From Adiantum capillus-veneris (Eukaryota; Streptophyta; Polypodiopsida; Polypodiales; Pteridaceae), in contig CM043946.1 of assembly GCA_014529385.2 (NCBI GenBank), positions 22,436,577 through 22,500,576 on the forward strand: a DNA stretch of 64,000 nucleotides. Reading direction: 5' to 3'. A program made the translations under genes and the position numbers. Below, in pieces: positions 45,221 through 56,000 of this stretch; position 1 is the first letter of the stretch, and the number at the start of each line of letters is the position of its first letter. The notes under the pieces were generated by a model. It was not told the origin of the DNA and ran no database searches. It saw only the letters and a program-made list of their open reading frames with translations.

Positions 45221-45400
45221 CACTACAAAAGGTACTTAATATTAGCGACACTCGCAGTGCGACGCTCAAATGTGAAAACCCACGGCGTCCCTATAGGCGT
45301 CACTATGGGCGTCGCTATACTTAGCGACGCCCATAGCAACGCCGACAAGGGTAAAAAATTAACCGAGAGCGTCCGAAAACTCAGATCTCAGATCTGAGTT
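45221..45400. mobile_element. CACTA-type DNA transposon terminus
   Basis: CACTACAAAAGG begins at 45221, followed by subterminal repeats GGCGTC, TAGCGACGCCC and GCGTCGCTATA in both orientations, as in plant CACTA elements. The 3 bases before it are ACT. The opposite terminus was not found in the window, so the element is truncated or rearranged. Confidence 0.6.
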
Positions 45401-45740
45401 TTTGGCGCGTGCTCAAGCAAGAAAAGGTAACCCGCGCTCTCCCTCTCTCTCTCTCTTTCTTCTCCCCACACACACACACACAAACAAGGAGAGGAAGGAG
45501 ACCCAGGTATGCTCCTTCCCTCTCCTCACTCTCATGTTCCCTTCCCCTCTTTCTCTCTCCCTCACACACACACATACACACACACATTATGTTTTTGAGA
45601 GAGAGAGAGAGAGAGAGAGAGAGCACATGCATAAACAAAAAACGCACACACATGCATAAACAAAGAATGCATACACGCACATTGAGAGAGGAAAAGACAG
45701 AGAGAGAGAGAGAGAGAGATAAAACAAAGAGAGAGAGAGA
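45401..45740. repeat. Compound CT, CA and GA microsatellites
   Basis: Dense simple repeats; open frames here on both strands encode only Ser-Leu, His-Thr or Arg-Glu runs and are not genes. Confidence 0.9.
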
Positions 45741-46170
45741 GAAGAAGAAGAAGAAGAAGACAGTCTTAACGTCAAAGGAAACTATCCCAAGAGACCTTAA
45801 AGATCTAGTCGATGAGGAGTTGAACTCAAGACCTATTATTCAAGAGGGAAATGGCATAATCAGTCTACCACACTTGGGTGATAGAAAGATTATACCATTT
45901 TCCTCCTTTTATTGGCGTGCACACACACCCACACACTCACACCCGAGAAGAAGAGAGTTTACTTTAACGTCGTAGGAAACTAATTTAAGAGACCTTAAAG
46001 ATCTAGCCGATGAGGAGTTGAACTCAAGACTTGTTATTCAAGAGGAAAATGGCATAACCAATCTATCACACTTGGGTGATAGAAAGGTTATACCATTTTC
46101 CTCTTTTTATTGGCACACACACACGAGAAGAAGAGAGTTTTAACGTCGTAGGAAACCATCCCAAGAGACG
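45741..46170 (-). mobile_element. Two and a fraction tandem copies of SINE family B
   Basis: Each copy begins (read on plus) with GAAGAAGA and AACGTC, then AAGAGACCTTAAAGATCTAG, GAGGAGTTGAACTCAAGAC (reversed B box) and ATGGCATAA with CTACCACAC (reversed A box). Copies start near 45741 and 45944; a third is cut after its first 50 bases near 46170. Copies are joined head to tail by the ATACCATTTTCCTC and TTTTATTGGC sequence. Confidence 0.7.
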
Positions 46171-46179
46171 TTAAAGATT

Positions 46180-46345
46180 AGGTTAGATGTAGACTTACGT
46201 TAGATTAGATTTAGGTTTATTTAAGTTAGATTAGATTAGATTTAGGTTTATTTTTAGTTAGATTTACGTTAGATTAGATTTAGGTTTATTTTGAGTTTAA
46301 GATTAAATTAGATCTAGATTTATGTTCGATGGACTAGCTTTTTTT
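46180..46345. repeat. TTAGATTAGATTTAGGTTTATTT minisatellite
   Basis: Three to four imperfect copies of a unit built from TTAGA and TTTAGG words. It resembles but is not a telomere repeat. Confidence 0.75.
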
Positions 46346-46621
46346 AGATTTAGAATAGATTTTAGTGCATTTCAATGAAGGTGCGCTCATGATGGTAAGC
46401 ATTCTATGAAAAACACTTGCTCATATGAAAAACACTAAAAAAGACTCCGTTTTCATACATGAGAAAATTTCCTGCGCTCACAGCCTCGACAGTCCATGCG
46501 GACCAGCAATTCCACCTGCATGTTCGACTGCTGCTACCATACAATAAGCCGTCATGATCAGCCAATGGAAGAGAAAATTGAGCCTACACAGAAATTAGTG
46601 ATGCAAGATGACGATTCCAAG

Positions 46622-46720
<99 letters not shown>

Positions 46721-47056
46721 ACAGCCCGTCAAATCTAGAGTAAGAATTAAGTGCTTTGAGCAGGCATCAGCTACATTGCAAGAATGGCGTACCTCCATGC
46801 TACAGACAAAGATCTACTGTGAAAAGATGTTAAGATGCTGTGAAATGCTACAACTAGAGAAGAGGCAAAGGGGTTTTGTCCACTACATGCACTATCATGT
46901 AGACGTGGGTGTGTAGATTTCTTGTACCCACAAATATAAGCATTGACCAATAAAGACGAGATTATAACCCGGTGGTTCTGATCTCTGTGCACCTCTAGAC
47001 CGATGTGTGCGGGGATTGGACATGACTAGAGAATGTGAGGTAGTTTACAGTATAAA

Positions 47057-47059
<3 letters not shown>
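46346..47059. repeat. Spacer with a compound (CT)n(CA)n microsatellite
   Basis: (CT)n 46625-46677 runs straight into (CA)n 46677-46719. Nothing else recognised. A (GA)n at 47060-47087 sits exactly at the junction where copia 1 resumes. Confidence 0.8.
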
Positions 47060-47087
<28 letters not shown>

Positions 47088-47091
<4 letters not shown>

Positions 47092-48462
47092 GTGAGACCG
47101 ATCGCCATAAGGCTCGACTTGTTGCAAAGGGTTATGCACAACAAAAAGGCATAGATTATTAAGAAAATTTTGCTCCCACTTGTCATATGACTAATGTGCA
47201 TTTTCTATGTGCATTGGCAGCTCATTTTGGTTGTGATGTACATCAATCAGACATTGTTACTGCTTTCTTGAATGGTGACATATTTGAGGAAGTTTATGTA
47301 ACACAACCTCGCGGTTTTGTCAAGAAAGGACAAGAGGACAAAGTGTGCAGATGTAAGAATGATTTGTATAGGTTGAAGCAATCTCCTCGTGCTTGGTATG
47401 AGAAAGCTGACACTCATTTGGTCAAACAAGGCTTTCGTAATAGTCCAACAAAAAGCACATTGTATGTAAAGCGTGAGGGTGATGTACTTCTCATTGTGGT
47501 TCTTTATGTTGATGATTTGCTGATCATTGGACCAAATGAGAGACATATTGCTGAAGTTAAGGCTGATTTGAATGCTACTTTCAAGAGGAAAGATTTGGGG
47601 CTGTTGCATCATTACTTGGGAATACAGTTTAATCAGTGTGATGGTGGTATTGCCTTGTGTCAAAAAAGTTACATAGAGACATTGCTATGTAAGTTTGGAC
47701 TTGAGGATTGCAAACCTATTGCCACTCCCATGGACACAAGTTTGAAATTGAGTCTTCATGATGCTGGTGATCCTGCAGATGTCACTCTTTACCAAACTGC
47801 TATTGGATGCCTCATTTATGTATGCAAACACGAGGCCGGATCTTCAATTTGCAGTCTCACAGGTCAGCACATTTATGCATAGCCCAGGGTCTAAGCATTG
47901 GCAGGCTGTCAAGAGGATTTTCCGCTACCTTAGTGGCACTTTACATCTTGGCTTGTTTTATCCCAAGGGGGGATCATTGCCGCCAGACTTACATGCTTTT
48001 TCGGACTCAGATTGGGCTGGTTGTTTTGACACGCGAGTTCCAACAAGTGGTTTTTGTTTCATGCTTGGCAATTCATGTATATCATTGTTGAGCAAGAAGC
48101 AACCTACGATAGCCACTTCTAGTTGTGAGGTTGAGTACAGGGCAGTCTTCACAGCTACGGTTGAGTGTGTATGGCTCAGACGCCTTATGGATGATTTGGG
48201 TGTTGCATAGGACTCTGCCAACACTATCTACACTGACAATCAAAGCGCATTGGCAATTGTGAGGAACCCAGTTTTTCATGCTCGCACAAAGCACATTGAG
48301 GTGCATTACCACTATGTCAGGGAGAGGCTCTCAGTAGGAGAGATCAGCTTGACTTATGTGCCAACAAAGGACAACCTTGTAGATCTTTTCACAGAGGCAT
48401 TGTCTCGTGAGAAGCTCGAAGCTTTCCGCAAAGCTTTGGACTTACTCCCCTTTGTGGACTGA
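47088..48462 (+). pseudogene. Copia 1 reverse transcriptase and RNase H
   Basis: Resumes at DRHKARLVAKGYAQQKGIDY, then VHQSDIVTAFLNGD, LKQSPRAWYEKAD, and LYVDDLLIIGP (catalytic YVDD). A frame change near 47825 leads to RNase H: FSDSDWAGCFDTR, SKKQPTIATSSCEVEYRA, TDNQSALAIV and KDNLVDLFTEALSREKLE, ending at 48462. One TAA lies near 47160 and one TAG near 48209. Copia 2 is nearly identical and lets the breaks be read. Confidence 0.85.
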
Positions 48463-48538
48463 TCATGTCCTCAGGGCATGGCACTTCCCTTTACTCATGT
48501 GCCAGCTCTCGTTCACCGCATCACTCCAGGGGGGATTT

Positions 48539-48688
48539 TGTAACCATATACATGTGGTAGTGACGTGTGTGAACACACTAGGACCGCCGGGGCATTTTTT
48601 CCCTCTTTAGGAGGTGTTTTCCCCCGTGCATTGTATATACGCCCATCACTCTAGGGCTAACTATCTTTTCATTGCACACTAAGTAATT
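48539..48688 (+). repeat. 3' LTR of copia 1, first part
   Basis: Preceded by the purine run CCAGGGGGGATTT. Starts TGTAACCATATACATG and is interrupted after AAGTAAT by copia 2. The rest is at 53784-53860. Confidence 0.85.
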
Positions 48689-48814
48689 TGTTGGAATTAG
48701 GGTTGCAGAGAAACACACACAGCTTGGAGAAGATGAAGGAAGCTCAAGGCACACAATAGAGAGTGTGTTACTTAGTGTGCAAATGGAAAGATAGATAGCC
48801 CTAGAGTGATGGGA
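48689..48814 (-). repeat. Truncated 3' LTR of copia 2
   Basis: Matches the distal half of the 53551-53778 LTR. A deletion joins it to sequence just downstream of the RNase H stop codon. Confidence 0.75.
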
Positions 48815-48846
48815 GTAAAGGGTAGTGCCATGCCTTGAGGACATGA

Positions 48847-50589
48847 TCAGTCCACAAAGGGGAGTAAGCCCAAAGCTTTGCGGAAAGCTTCAAGCTTCTC
48901 ACGAGACAATGCCTTTGTGAAAAGATCTGCAAGGTTGTCCTGTGTTGGCACATACGCCAAGCTGATCTCTCCTACTGAGAGACTCTCCCTGACATTGTGG
49001 TAATGCACCTCAATGTGCTTTGTGCGAGCATGAAAAATTGGGTTCCTCGCAACTACCAATGCGCTCTGACTGTCAGTGTAGATAGTGTTGGCAGTGTCCT
49101 GTCCAACACCCAAATCAGCCATAAGGCATCTGAGCCATACACACTCAACCGTAGCTGTGAAGACTGCCCTGTACTCAGCCTCACAACTCGAAGTGGCGAG
49201 AGTAGGTTGCTTCTTGCTCAACCATGATATACATGAACTGCCAAGCATGAAACAAAAACCACTCGTGGACACTCGCGTGTCAAAACAACCAGCCCAATCT
49301 GAGTCCGAAAAAGCATGTAAGTCTGGTGGCAATGATCCCCCCTTGGGATAAAACAAGCCAAGATGTAAAGTTCCACTAAGGTAGTGGAAAATCCTCTTGA
49401 CAGCCTACCAATGCTTAGACCCTGGGCTATGCATAAATCTGCTGACTTGTGAGACTGCAAACTGAATATCGGGCCTCGTGTTGCATACATAAATGAGGCA
49501 GCCAACAACAGTTTGGTAAAGAGTGACATCAGCACGATCGCCAGCATCATGTAGACTCAACTTCAAACCTGTTTCCATGGGAGTGGCAATAGGTTTGCAA
49601 TCCTCAAGTCCAAACTTACATAGCAATGTCTCTATGTAACTTTTCTGACACAAGGCAATACCACCATCACACTGATTAAACTGTATACCCAAGTAATGAT
49701 GCAACAGCCCCAAATCTTTCCTCTTGAAAGTAGCATTCAAATCAGCCTTAACTTCAGCAATATGTCTCTCATTTGGTCCAATGATCAGCAAATCATCAAC
49801 ATAAAGAACCACAATGAGAAGTACATCACCCTCACGCTTTACATACAATGTGCTTTCTGTTGGACTATTACGAAAGCCTCGTTTAACCAAATGAGTGTCA
49901 GCTTTCTCATACCAAGCACAAGGAGATTGCTTCAACCCATACAAAGCCTTCTTACATCTGCACACTTTGTTCTCTTGTCCTTTTATGACAAAACCGCTAG
50001 GCTGCGTTACATAAACTTCCTCAAATATGTCACCATTCAAGAAAGCAGTAACAATGTCTGATTGATGTACATCCCAACCAAAATGAGCTGCCAATGCACA
50101 TAGAAAACGTACAGTAGTCATACGACAAGTGGGAGCAAAAGTCTCTTCATAATCTATGCCTTTTTGCTGTGCATAACCTTTTGCAACAAGTCGAGCCTTA
50201 TGGCAATCGATCTCACCATCCGACTTGTGTTTCAACTTGTAAACCCATTTCGTACCAATGGCCTTTTTGCCAGGAGGCAAATCACATAAAGTCCATGTGT
50301 CATTTTCTAACAAGTGCATCATATTCTGATTGCATGGCAGCCATCCAATTTTTTGAATTCTGTGCTTCATCAAAAGACAGAGGCTCCTCAACATCATGTA
50401 AGCTAGACACACCCAAAGCATAACAATCTGATCTATAAGATGCATGGCGACAGCCTGAACGAGTACGACTAGACAAAGGTGCATCCAATTTACTGTCATG
50501 CAAAGTGTGCACCATCCATTTTGGCATAAACCTAGCCTGCTCATTTTCAGCCCTTTCTTCATTAAGTACATCATGTACATCTGCATCAA
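48847..50589 (-). pseudogene. Copia 2 reverse transcriptase and RNase H
   Basis: One frame runs from KKAIGTKWVYKLKH through LVAKGYAQQKGIDYEETFAP, FLNGDIFEEVYV, CKKALYGLKQSP, and YVDDLLII to NTRPDIQFAVSQV. A TAG near 49407 interrupts it; the same frame continues with YLSGTLHLGLFYP, DSDWAGCFDTRVS, SKKQPTLATSSCEAEYRA and ends LLPFVD at 48847. All catalytic residues of reverse transcriptase and the RNase H D-E-D set appear present. The upstream link from integrase needs a frame change near 50310. Confidence 0.85.
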
Positions 50590-52130
50590 TAATAGGCTGA
50601 TCTAAAACATTTTCAGAAACCCCCATAGGCTGTACATTTGCCTAATTGGAACTTACATTCGTATTTCCACCACTGAAAAGAGGCAAAAAAGTGTCATAAA
50701 TGTCCTGTGAGCTTACATTACTGTCTCTAGTACATGACAGCAAGGGCTGAACAGAATCTTCCACAAACACTACATCCCGAGAAACCAGAATACGTTTTGT
50801 TTGCGGATGATACAACCTGTAACCTTTGCTTTCAGCACTATAACCAACAAAAATACATTTGACAGCCTTATCATCCAATTTTCTGCGCTGCACTTGTGGC
50901 ACCAAAGCATATGCCAGACAGCCAAAAACACGCATGTGCTCAATAGAAGGCTTTCTATCATGCCATGCTTCATATGGAGTAATAGACTGCAAAGCTTTCG
51001 TAGGACACCTGTTAAGTACATAAGTGGCACACATGATGGCCTCAAGCCAAAAAGAATGCGGCAACGCTTGACTTGTGACCATACATCGTGCCATCTCCGT
51101 CAGTGACCTGTTTTTCCTCTCAGCAACACCATTTTGCTGAGGTGTATAAGGCACTGTACATTGGTGTTTTATCCCACGACTAGCCAGAAATGCATTAAAT
51201 TCATGAGACATATACTCCCCCCCTCGATCGCAACGGAGGGTGCCCATAGTAGATTTCGAGACATTTTCAGCCATAGCCAGAAATTGTTTGAAGCACATAA
51301 AAACTTCGGACTTCGCTTTAAGTGGAAATACCCATGTATGCCTGGAGTAATCATCAATGAAAGTCACGAAGTACAGGTAATTGCCCAAGGACGGAGTTTG
51401 CATGGGCCCACAAACATCACTATGCACAAGCTGCAACCTGCATGTGGCCCGAACTGAACCATCCTTTGGAAACTTAGAACGCTGCATTTTACCCAAAATA
51501 CAGCCTTCACAAACATATTTGACAGGTGCTTCAAGAGGTGGCAAAGAAGCAACCATATCAGATTTCTGTAAACGCAGCAAACTGGCAAAATTCAGATGAC
51601 CAAAACGTGCATGCCAAAGTTTTGCATCTGAAATAGCCCTTGAATCGGCAACTTCATTTGCAAAATTTTGTCCACACTTGTCATACAAAGTGAGCTTATA
51701 CAGCCCACGGCACAAAAGCCCAGATACAACAATTTCATCACCAAAACTAAGATCATGAATTGTACATCTGTCATCCACAAATTTGACTACAAGTCCAAGT
51801 CAAGTGCGGATACAGACAAGAGATTCTTCTTGATCCCAGGTACATAAAGTGCATCAACAAGTGTGAAGGAACTGCCATTTGCAGCAGTAAGCACAATCTT
51901 TCCAACTCCCTGAACCGGATAAGAGGCATTGTTGGCACAAGTGATAGAATTCCCATGAGGGATAGACTCGAGAGAGGTAAACAATTCACGATGTGAGGTA
52001 ATGTGCTTTGTAGCACCACCGTCGAAATACCACACATGTGAATCTGCAGCAACTGACAAGCATGCATTATGGACAGCAGGATTGTAAGTGCACTCTGCGC
52101 TAAAAGCCCATTCTGCATCAACATCAGCAT
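50300..52130 (-). pseudogene. Copia 2 protease and integrase
   Basis: The protease part (52080-51790) reads WYFDGGATKHIT, with Gly where copia 1 has Ser. A frame change near 51785 leads to integrase 51778-50642: HARFGHLNF, CEGCILGKMQ, HSDVCGPM, FIDDYSRHTWVF, DRGGEYMSHEF, PYTPQQNGVAERK, and a C-terminal linker to 50300 with a TAG near 50642. D-D-E residues are kept. Confidence 0.85.
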
Positions 52131-52259
52131 TACAGTCTCCTTTCACAGAAGACTCAACAATGGCTGCATTTGTAGTGGAACCAGCATTTGCAGTGGAACC
52201 ACCCTCTTTCTTCTTAGCCTGTTTGGCCTTCAACTTAGGACACGAGTTGATCAAGTGAT

Positions 52260-53126
52260 CATTAGCTTTACAATAATGGCAACGCATCTTCTTTTTGCCC
52301 TTATCACCAGAATTGCCCGACGAATTGCTGCCAGCAGAAGCATTAGGAATAGATTTTTTTCCACTCGCAGCAGAACCATAAGAAGTGGCTGCATTACTCT
52401 TACCACCCTTTCTTTGAGAAGCAATAAAAGCCTGTTCAACTGCACGCTGCCTAGTCCTGTTTTTTCTAGAAAGTGACTCTTGCAACAGCAATGTGCATAA
52501 TGCATCAAACTTGACAACTTCATGATTTCCTTGGGTCATCAGTCTCCAAGTACTAGCAAAAGTCTAGTAGGAAGCTGGTAAGGCATCAAGAACAGTCTGC
52601 ACAAGGGAACTGTCTGAAATGATTTCACCTACAGAAATAAGTTGCTCATTGATATCCTTGACACTAGCAAGGAAAGTGTCCATATCATCTTCCTCATGCA
52701 TAATCTTCGACTCCAGCTCTTTACGCAGCAAAGCAATTTTAGCCTCATTGCGGCTTGCATAAAGACCTGCTAGAATATCCCAAGCCTGTTTTGTAGATTT
52801 TGCTGAACGGATGTGAGGATCAATGGTGCGCTTCACAGACAACGCAATCAATGCATGAGCCTGCGCATCCTTAACAACCCAACGAGCTTGTTTTGCCGTG
52901 GGCAAAACAACTCTAACAGCTGCAATCCTTGCAACAAGACCTGCAACATCTCAACATCGCCTACATCCTCAGAACTAGGACGTACAACAATGCCCTGCAC
53001 AATGTTCTATACACTCTTTGACACAAGAACATGTTGCATCATATAAGCCCACATAGGGTAGTTGTCCCCATCCAACCTGTCCTCAGCAAACATCTTGAAC
53101 ACATTTGTGTTGTTGTTGTCAGCCAT
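52260..53126 (-). pseudogene. Copia 2 gag
   Basis: Starts ATG 53126 (MADNNN-), breaks frame near 52950, and continues with HIRSAKSTKQAWDILAGLYASRNE, MHEEDDMDTFLASV and VQTVLDALPASY. After a TAG near 52562 it resumes to a complete CCHC knuckle CHYCKANDHLINSC near 52270. Confidence 0.8.
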
Positions 53127-53170
53127 GGTAAATGCTGCACCTGATGTGAAAACTACCCGAAAATAGGAGA

Positions 53171-53376
53171 AACGGAGCGGGAACAACCTGTGCTATATAG
53201 CACAAACCGTAGAAGACTATAAGGCACCTGTTATGCAGTACTGCCTATAGTGGAAACCTGTTATGCAGTACTGCCTATAGTGGAAACGGAGCGGGAACAA
53301 CCTGTGCTATATAGCACAAACCGTAGAAGACTATAAGGCACCTGTTATGCAGTACTGCCTATAGTGGAAACGGAGG
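53171..53376. repeat. Nested tandem duplications in the copia 2 leader
   Basis: A 114-bp unit starting AACGGAGCGGGAACAACC occurs at 53171 and 53285. Within the first, the 30-base phrase ACCTGTTATGCAGTACTGCC is itself doubled. Confidence 0.85.
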
Positions 53377-53550
53377 CCGAAATGGGCCCAAATCAAAATT
53401 CTGAGCAGACCCAACTCTTCGAGCTTTCCCAAAATATTTGTCGACCTGCGAACGCTTGCCAAAGCTCACTGAAATCGGAGAAAGTTAGCAGGCGTGTGCT
53501 GGAGCAGCTGCGACTAAGCCCGGGAGGACGTGACTTGCTCTAATACCAAT

Positions 53551-53778
53551 TGTTGGAATTAGGGTTGCAGAGAAACACACACAGCTTGGAGAAGACGAAG
53601 GAAGCTCAAGGCACACAATAGAGAGTGTGTTACTTAGTGTGCAAATGGAAAGATAGATAGCCCTAGAGTGATGGGCGTATATACAATGCACAGGGGAAAA
53701 AACCTCCTAAAGCGGGAAAAAATGCCCCGGCGGTCCTAGTGTGTTCACACACATCACTACCAGATGTATATGGTAACA
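53551..53778 (-). repeat. 5' LTR of copia 2
   Basis: 228 bp with TG...CA ends. The adjacent primer site on the minus strand reads TGGTATTAGAG, one base different from the copia 1 site. Confidence 0.85.
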
Positions 53779-53783
53779 TAATA

Positions 53784-53860
53784 CACTCTCCGTTGTGTGC
53801 CTTGAGCTTCCTTCGTCTTCTCCAAGCTGTGTGTGTTTTCCTGCAACCCTAATTCCAACA
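53784..53860 (+). repeat. 3' LTR of copia 1, second part
   Basis: Continues the LTR broken at 48688: CTCTCCGTTGTGTGCCTTGAG through AATTCCAACA, followed by the target duplication TTGTA. Confidence 0.9.
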
Positions 53861-53865
53861 TTGTA

Positions 53866-55312
53866 GGATATGCATAGCAGAAGTAGAGAGTAAGGAGCAT
53901 TACATATGTAGATGCCCATATTATAAGATCATAGGCATTCCATGCTTGAAGAGCTAATGGAGTCAAAAGATTAGAGACAATTGAGCCGCTTCCTACCTTG
54001 ATCCTTCCTAGTTGGCCCAAGTTGGCCCTACTTCTATCTTGATATAGTTGACACTTTTCATCATGCATGCAAATTAGAAAAATAGAGACATAAGCCCTCG
54101 GCTACAAGGAAGGCCTAAATAGTTTGAGCCCTGATACGGTAAGTGCCTTGCACAATCTATATTGGAATGGATACATCACAATTTGACGTTGCTACTTAAA
54201 ATGTGAGCTTATATCCCAATATTGCCAATCCCCCAAATATGTGTGTTTTGTCCTTGATCCTAAGTCAATGAGCAGTACCTTGGCGGCACAGGGTAGAAGC
54301 CTTGCTGCTCGTTATGGCCTTTAAAGCCCTTTTCTTTGCAAAGCAAAACATCTTTCCAAATTAAAGGTTAAAAACACCAAAAAACTTGAAATTGTTGAAC
54401 CTTGTCATCCATTGTGACTAGTTGTCTCAAAATCTGGACAGAATGTGCAGTCTAGGCAATGGAGTAAGAAGTAACAATAATAACTGGATATGGCTCATAG
54501 TCATGGGTTCTGGTAAAAATAGAGCTCATTGTATGTAAGCCACTTGGCTTGGTACCCCTTGAATAACCAGCTAGATACAATTGCAAACCCCCTCGAAGTC
54601 CATATGCTAATGGATATCTCAAACTGAGGAAGCTACTATGTCATACCTATAAGATAAGAAATTGCTTCCGATAATTGCTTTTGCGCCCAATCTAAGGCCT
54701 ATATGAAACCTAATTCTCCACTTAGCCATATGCCTCCTTTCTAGGCAACCCCCGAGCTCAGTTTCATACTGGCCCATGGCTTTACAAGCAGCTCCCAGTG
54801 TGTGTCACTATTAGTTTGTCTTGTTGCATGGACTTGTCCCAGAGGTGTCTTTTTCCATTCTTTCAAGTTGGCCTTAGCTCAAATTTGATGTGAACAATCG
54901 ATCCCAAATGACATTTCTGAAACAATGAACTCTCGCTAAGTTTCTGGTTGTTTTTAGCATTTTTCGAGTATTTTTTGGGTAATTTTAACTTTGTTGCATT
55001 TGTGTATATTTTCACCTATCCCGCTTCCGTGACCACCGGACTCCGCTCAACCTCGCTGCATCCACGTTTGCACTTACCTTGTCCCGCACTCGTTGCCCTC
55101 GTGCAAACACTTTCTAACCAGTCTCCACTCCTTGACCTCGTGTGACCCAACCCCTACACACACACACAAACACACAAATAAAACAAAAGCAAAACAAATA
55201 AAAGAAAAAAAGACAAAAGACTTAAAAAAGAAAAGACAAGAAAGTCAACACACAAAGAAACAAACATACAGACACACATACACAAACACATACACGTTTT
55301 CTCTCTCTCGCG

Positions 55313-55344
<32 letters not shown>

Positions 55345-56000
55345 AAAAAACTCAATTTTTTTTCTTTTTTTTTCTTTTCTTTGTCTTGTTTCTCTTCATT
55401 ACATTGCACATGCATCAAACATCCCCACACGCCCCGTTCACATGCATTTAAACATGAATAGACGCATTTAGAGCCCTGAGAGTCAAATTCATCCGAAATT
55501 GTCCGATTTTGTTGATTTGAGCCGTTTTTAGCATATTCGAGCCAGATCACACACACAGACCTTGTTTGACACGGATTTTTATTTTGGGTCTACAATTTTC
55601 CAAATTACACGCTTTAGAGCTGTTTCACGCGTAATATTGCATTTTGGCTCGATTTCATCGCAGAGTCCCACGATTGACCATATTTAACCTCGACTTACTA
55701 TAGAGATTCGTTGTGGCCTTGATATTGACCAAATTTATCTAGTTAGAGTCTGTTCACATGCGAGAACTTGATTTGGACGCTTTTGGCTATTCTTAGCACA
55801 CCGACGCGCGATTAGAGCTCGATTTGGTTACTAGACCTACATTTGGCTACGACTTTGATCGAGTGACCGATTTTAGAGCTATATTACACACATAGATCCC
55901 GATTACATTTGGATTCATTGCCAGATTACGCCTTGCACCTAGTGCATTGATTTATTGCCCCCTAGCAACAGATTTGACCTAGACTGCTAGCTTTGGCAGT
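53866..56000. other. No gene seen; CA-rich microsatellite zone
   Basis: 53866-54900 has no recognised content. 55155-55345 holds ACAC and GCGC-ACAC tracts. 55345-56000 is AT-rich with many short TTGAG and GATTTG words but no recognised element. Confidence 0.45.

Larger units (their letters stand above)
48689..53778 (-). mobile_element. Copia element 2, same family, nested in opposite orientation in the copia 1 3' LTR
   Basis: Minus-strand element. The 5' LTR 53778-53551 (228 bp) starts TGTTACCATATACATC and ends CCAACA. The 3' LTR 48814-48689 is truncated and lacks its start and polypurine tract. Flanks TAATT and TAATA suggest a 5-bp duplication with one change. The coding region has far fewer breaks than copia 1, fitting a younger insertion. 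Confidence 0.85.
38052..53860 (+). mobile_element. Ty1/copia element 1, with a large internal insertion and a nested copy in its 3' LTR
   Basis: The 5' LTR 38052-38262 starts TGTTACCATATACATG and ends CCAACA. The 3' LTR is in two parts, 48539-48688 and 53784-53860, ending CCAACA. TTGTA flanks both outer ends (38047-38051, 53861-53865). gag, protease, integrase, reverse transcriptase and RNase H are all in copia order. The gene is broken by frame changes and by a block at about 40998-47087, which replaces roughly the integrase C-terminus to reverse transcriptase start. Copia 2 (48689-53778) sits inside the 3' LTR in opposite orientation. Confidence 0.9.

Noticed and set aside
55093..55556. Lys- and Thr-His-rich frames
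   Set aside because: CA/AC and A-rich simple sequence translated by chance.
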